NCBI GenBank assembly: GCA_002317385.1
Contig: DCJH01000064.1
Span: forward strand, 1 to 15,786
Source of the DNA: Prevotella sp. UBA1705
Lineage (GTDB): Bacteria > Bacteroidota > Bacteroidia > Bacteroidales > Bacteroidaceae
Reading direction: 5' to 3'
DNA length: 15,786 nucleotides
Under the pieces are notes generated by a model. That model saw only the letters and a program-made list of their open reading frames with translations. It had not been told where the DNA came from and searched no databases. A program made the translations under genes and the position numbers. Below, piece by piece: positions 13,842 through 15,786 of the stretch. How positions within the stretch are numbered: position 1 is the first letter of the stretch; each line of letters begins with the position of its first letter.

Positions 13842-14822
13842 ATGATGATTTATACAGCCGACGAAATCCTGCAGAAGGTCAATCAGTTTATGGAACAGCT
13901 GGCCATAGACCGCCAGCCCGCCAACCTCTACGACCCCGTGAGATACGTACTCTCTATGGGTGGCAAGCGCATCAGGCCCACGCTCATGCTGTTGGGCTAC
14001 AACCTGTTCAAGGAAGACGTGGAGACCATCCTCATGCAGGCTGTGGGTCTGGAGACCTATCACAACTATACGCTGTTGCACGACGACCTCATGGACAATG
14101 CCGACCTGCGTCGCGGCCATGAGACGGTGCACAAGAAGTGGAACGCCAACCAGGCCATCCTCTCGGGAGACTCTATGCTTGTGCTGGCCTATCAGCGCAT
14201 GGCTGCCTGCCGTGAGGACAAGCTGAAGGCGGTGCTCGACCTCTTTACGCGCACGGCCTTGGAGATAGGCGAGGGCCAGCAGTATGACATCGACTTTGAG
14301 ACTCGTAACGATGTGAGCGAGGACGAGTACATAGAGATGATTCGTCTCAAGACCAGCGTACTCCTGGCATGTGCCTTGAAGATTGGCGCCCTGCTGGCCG
14401 GGGCCCCCGAGGACGATGCCGAGAACCTCTATAAGTTTGGTGAACAGATTGGTCTGGCGTTCCAGTTGCAGGACGACTACCTCGATGTCTATGGCGATCC
14501 GAAGGTCTTTGGCAAGGCCGTAGGTGGCGACATCACGTCGAATAAGAAGACCTACATGCTCATCAATGCCTTCAATCGCGCCAACGCCGAGCAGGCTCAG
14601 CAACTCAGGCGGTGGGTCGAGGCAGAGACCTTCGACCGCGACGAGAAGGTGAAGGCCATGACCGAACTCTACAATCAGATAGGCATCGATCAGTTGGCAC
14701 AGCAGAAAATACTCTATTATTTCAACGAGAGCAAGCGCTATATCGACGCTGTGAAGGTGGCGGAGGAGCGTAAACAGGAACTGAGAGCCTACGCCGAGCG
14801 CATGATGGAGCGTAAATATTAA
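13842..14822 (+). CDS. Trans-polyprenyl diphosphate synthase (isoprenyl synthetase)
   Basis: Condenses IPP with allylic diphosphates to make longer isoprenoid diphosphates for quinone side chains or other lipids. The 326-residue, all-helical protein shows the family motifs: GGKRIRP (40-46, binding Lys42 and Arg45), first aspartate-rich motif HDDLMD (Asp81, Asp82, Asp85), Arg90-Arg91, Lys170-Thr171, second aspartate-rich motif QDDYLD (Asp211, Asp212, Asp215) and GGDITSNKKT. The first motif is DDxxD with no two-residue insertion, and an aromatic Tyr76 sits five residues before it. In characterised enzymes an aromatic there limits chain length, which hints at a C15-C20 product, but this is not proof. 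Two consecutive ATGs (13842, 13845) are possible starts. It lies in a plus-strand run, 34 nt after the TonB-family gene and 11 nt before tatD. The substrate comes from the MEP pathway, represented by ispH in this window. Confidence 0.95.
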   Translation: MMIYTADEILQKVNQFMEQLAIDRQPANLYDPVRYVLSMGGKRIRPTLMLLGYNLFKEDVETILMQAVGLETYHNYTLLHDDLMDNADLRRGHETVHKKWNANQAILSGDSMLVLAYQRMAACREDKLKAVLDLFTRTALEIGEGQQYDIDFETRNDVSEDEYIEMIRLKTSVLLACALKIGALLAGAPEDDAENLYKFGEQIGLAFQLQDDYLDVYGDPKVFGKAVGGDITSNKKTYMLINAFNRANAEQAQQLRRWVEAETFDRDEKVKAMTELYNQIGIDQLAQQKILYYFNESKRYIDAVKVAEERKQELRAYAERMMERKY

Positions 14823-14833
14823 ATAGGTGTAGC

Positions 14834-15649
14834 ATGCTTCGATTCATAGATACCCATGCCCATCTCGACGGAGAGGAGTTCAGAGACGACCTCCCGGAGA
14901 CTATCGTTCGAGCCCAGGAGGCTGGGGTGGGGGCGATATTGGTGCCGGCCATCGACGGGAACTCTATCTCGTCGGTGATGAAGGTGTGCCGCGCCTATCC
15001 CGGATATTGCTATCCGATGATAGGCCTTCAGCCCGAGGAGGTGAAGGAAGACTGGGTTTCTGTGCTCGAAACCATGCGCCATGCCTTGGAGGAAAACCTG
15101 CGGGAGGAAGCCCATTCGCCCTGGAAATATATTGCAGTAGGTGAGTGTGGGCTCGATTTCTACTGGAGTAGGGAGTTTGAGAAAGAGCAGTTGGCAGCCT
15201 TCGAAGAGCAGGTGAGATGGTCGGTGGAATACCAGTTGCCCCTCATGATCCATTGTCGTAAGGCGCAGAATGAGATGCTGCACGTGTTGAAGCCCTACGC
15301 CAAGGAATTGCCTGGCGGTGTGTTCCATTGCTTCACCGGTAACCAGAAGGAGGCCGAAGCATTCCTCCAGATGGAGCGGTTCTGCCTCGGCATCGGTGGT
15401 GTGTCTACGTTCAAGAGCAGTCATCTGCGTGAAGACTTGCCGGCAGCCGTGCCTTTGGAGCACATCGTTCTGGAGACCGACAGCCCCTATATGGCCCCGG
15501 TGCCCCATCGTGGACAGCGCAATGAGAGTGCCTTTGTGGAGCAGGTGTTGCAGACGTTGGCACAGAGTTATGGGGTCTCTACCATGGAGTTGGCTCGAGT
15601 GACCAATGCCAATGTCAAGCGATTGTTTGGCGTGGAGGTCAGCGATTAG
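14834..15649 (+). CDS. TatD-family metal-dependent hydrolase (putative DNase)
   Basis: A 271-residue TIM-barrel amidohydrolase-fold protein of family-typical length. Metal ligands are all present: His8 and His10 (DTHAHLD), Glu104 (VGECGLDFY), His140 (MIHCRKA), His165 (FHCFTGN) and Asp216 (LETDSPYMAPVPHRG). Family members act as 3'-5' exonucleases or deoxyribonucleases in DNA repair and turnover; the substrate of this copy is not shown, and the name TatD is historical, with no established role in Tat export. One oddity is GLQPEEV (Gln66) where most homologues I recall read G-x-H-P. The gene begins 11 nt after the polyprenyl synthase stop, so the two are probably cotranscribed. It is followed by about 110 nt of AT-rich DNA without an obvious terminator hairpin before a tRNA gene. 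Confidence 0.94.
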   Translation: MLRFIDTHAHLDGEEFRDDLPETIVRAQEAGVGAILVPAIDGNSISSVMKVCRAYPGYCYPMIGLQPEEVKEDWVSVLETMRHALEENLREEAHSPWKYIAVGECGLDFYWSREFEKEQLAAFEEQVRWSVEYQLPLMIHCRKAQNEMLHVLKPYAKELPGGVFHCFTGNQKEAEAFLQMERFCLGIGGVSTFKSSHLREDLPAAVPLEHIVLETDSPYMAPVPHRGQRNESAFVEQVLQTLAQSYGVSTMELARVTNANVKRLFGVEVSD

Positions 15650-15714
15650 CCGACTTAAATCATTAAAGAATTATAAAAATCCCGACTTTTCCGTAATATT
15701 TAAGCGAAATGTAA

Positions 15715-15722
15715 TACTTTTG
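15715..15722 (+). promoter_or_regulatory. -7 element of the tRNA-Ser promoter
   Basis: TACTTTTG followed by CACTCGC matches TAnnTTTG exactly and lies 36 nt before the first base of the tRNA. No TTTG -33 is seen; TTTT at 15687-15690 is a weak candidate. Confidence 0.6.
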
Positions 15723-15758
15723 CACTCGCAAACAGAGTTGCAGGGTTAGACCATAAAG

Positions 15759-15786
15759 GGAAAGATGCTCGAGTGGTTGAAGAGGC
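15759..15786 (+). tRNA. tRNA-Ser (5' part only, cut by window end)
   Basis: The visible 28 nt fit a class II tRNA-Ser: acceptor 5' strand GGAAAGA, U8-G9, then a D arm with stem CTC/GAG and loop containing GAGTGGTTGAA. This matches the Bacteroidetes tRNA-Ser 5' half I recall. The anticodon and long variable arm lie beyond the window, so the isoacceptor cannot be read. Confidence 0.85.

Overview
The window looks like chromosomal DNA from a Bacteroidales bacterium, most likely a Prevotella-type organism with GC content a little above half. Four things support this: the protein families (PorQ-type outer-membrane protein, DUF1573 protein, thioester-less alpha-2-macroglobulin, TonB with the short Bacteroidetes C-terminal domain); promoters with the Bacteroidetes -7 element TAnnTTTG rather than TATAAT; weak Shine-Dalgarno sequences; and intergenic foldback repeats of the kind common in this group. 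Nine protein genes are visible, one of them cut by the left edge, and one tRNA is cut by the right edge. No complete mobile element, CRISPR array or phage gene is visible.

Left part, all on the minus strand (read right to left): porQ-cmk (12997 to 11332), a 1.1 kb non-coding interval, a giant alpha-2-macroglobulin-like gene (10236 to 4681), a DUF1573 gene (4638 to 3574), ispH (3424 to 2564), a 590 bp gap with terminator and palindromes, then clpB (1973 to the left edge, first 657 residues only). Right part, all on the plus strand: a tonB-family gene, a trans-polyprenyl diphosphate synthase and a TatD-family hydrolase in a tight run (13103 to 15649), then the 5' end of a tRNA-Ser with its own promoter. 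The two halves diverge at 12998-13102, where back-to-back -7 elements can be read.

Functional links: IspH makes the C5 isoprenoid units (IPP/DMAPP) that the polyprenyl synthase condenses. The A2M-like protein and the DUF1573 protein both carry export signals and probably form a two-gene envelope operon behind a clear promoter. PorQ and the TonB-type protein are also envelope components. Cmk, ClpB and TatD are housekeeping enzymes.

The least explained parts are non-coding: a roughly 120 bp foldback repeat that ends about 10 nt before the ispH start codon, a dense palindrome cluster between ispH and clpB, and an orphan promoter-terminator pair in the 1.1 kb gap that could produce a small RNA of about 90 nt. 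I found no strong evidence for a wholly new multi-gene system.
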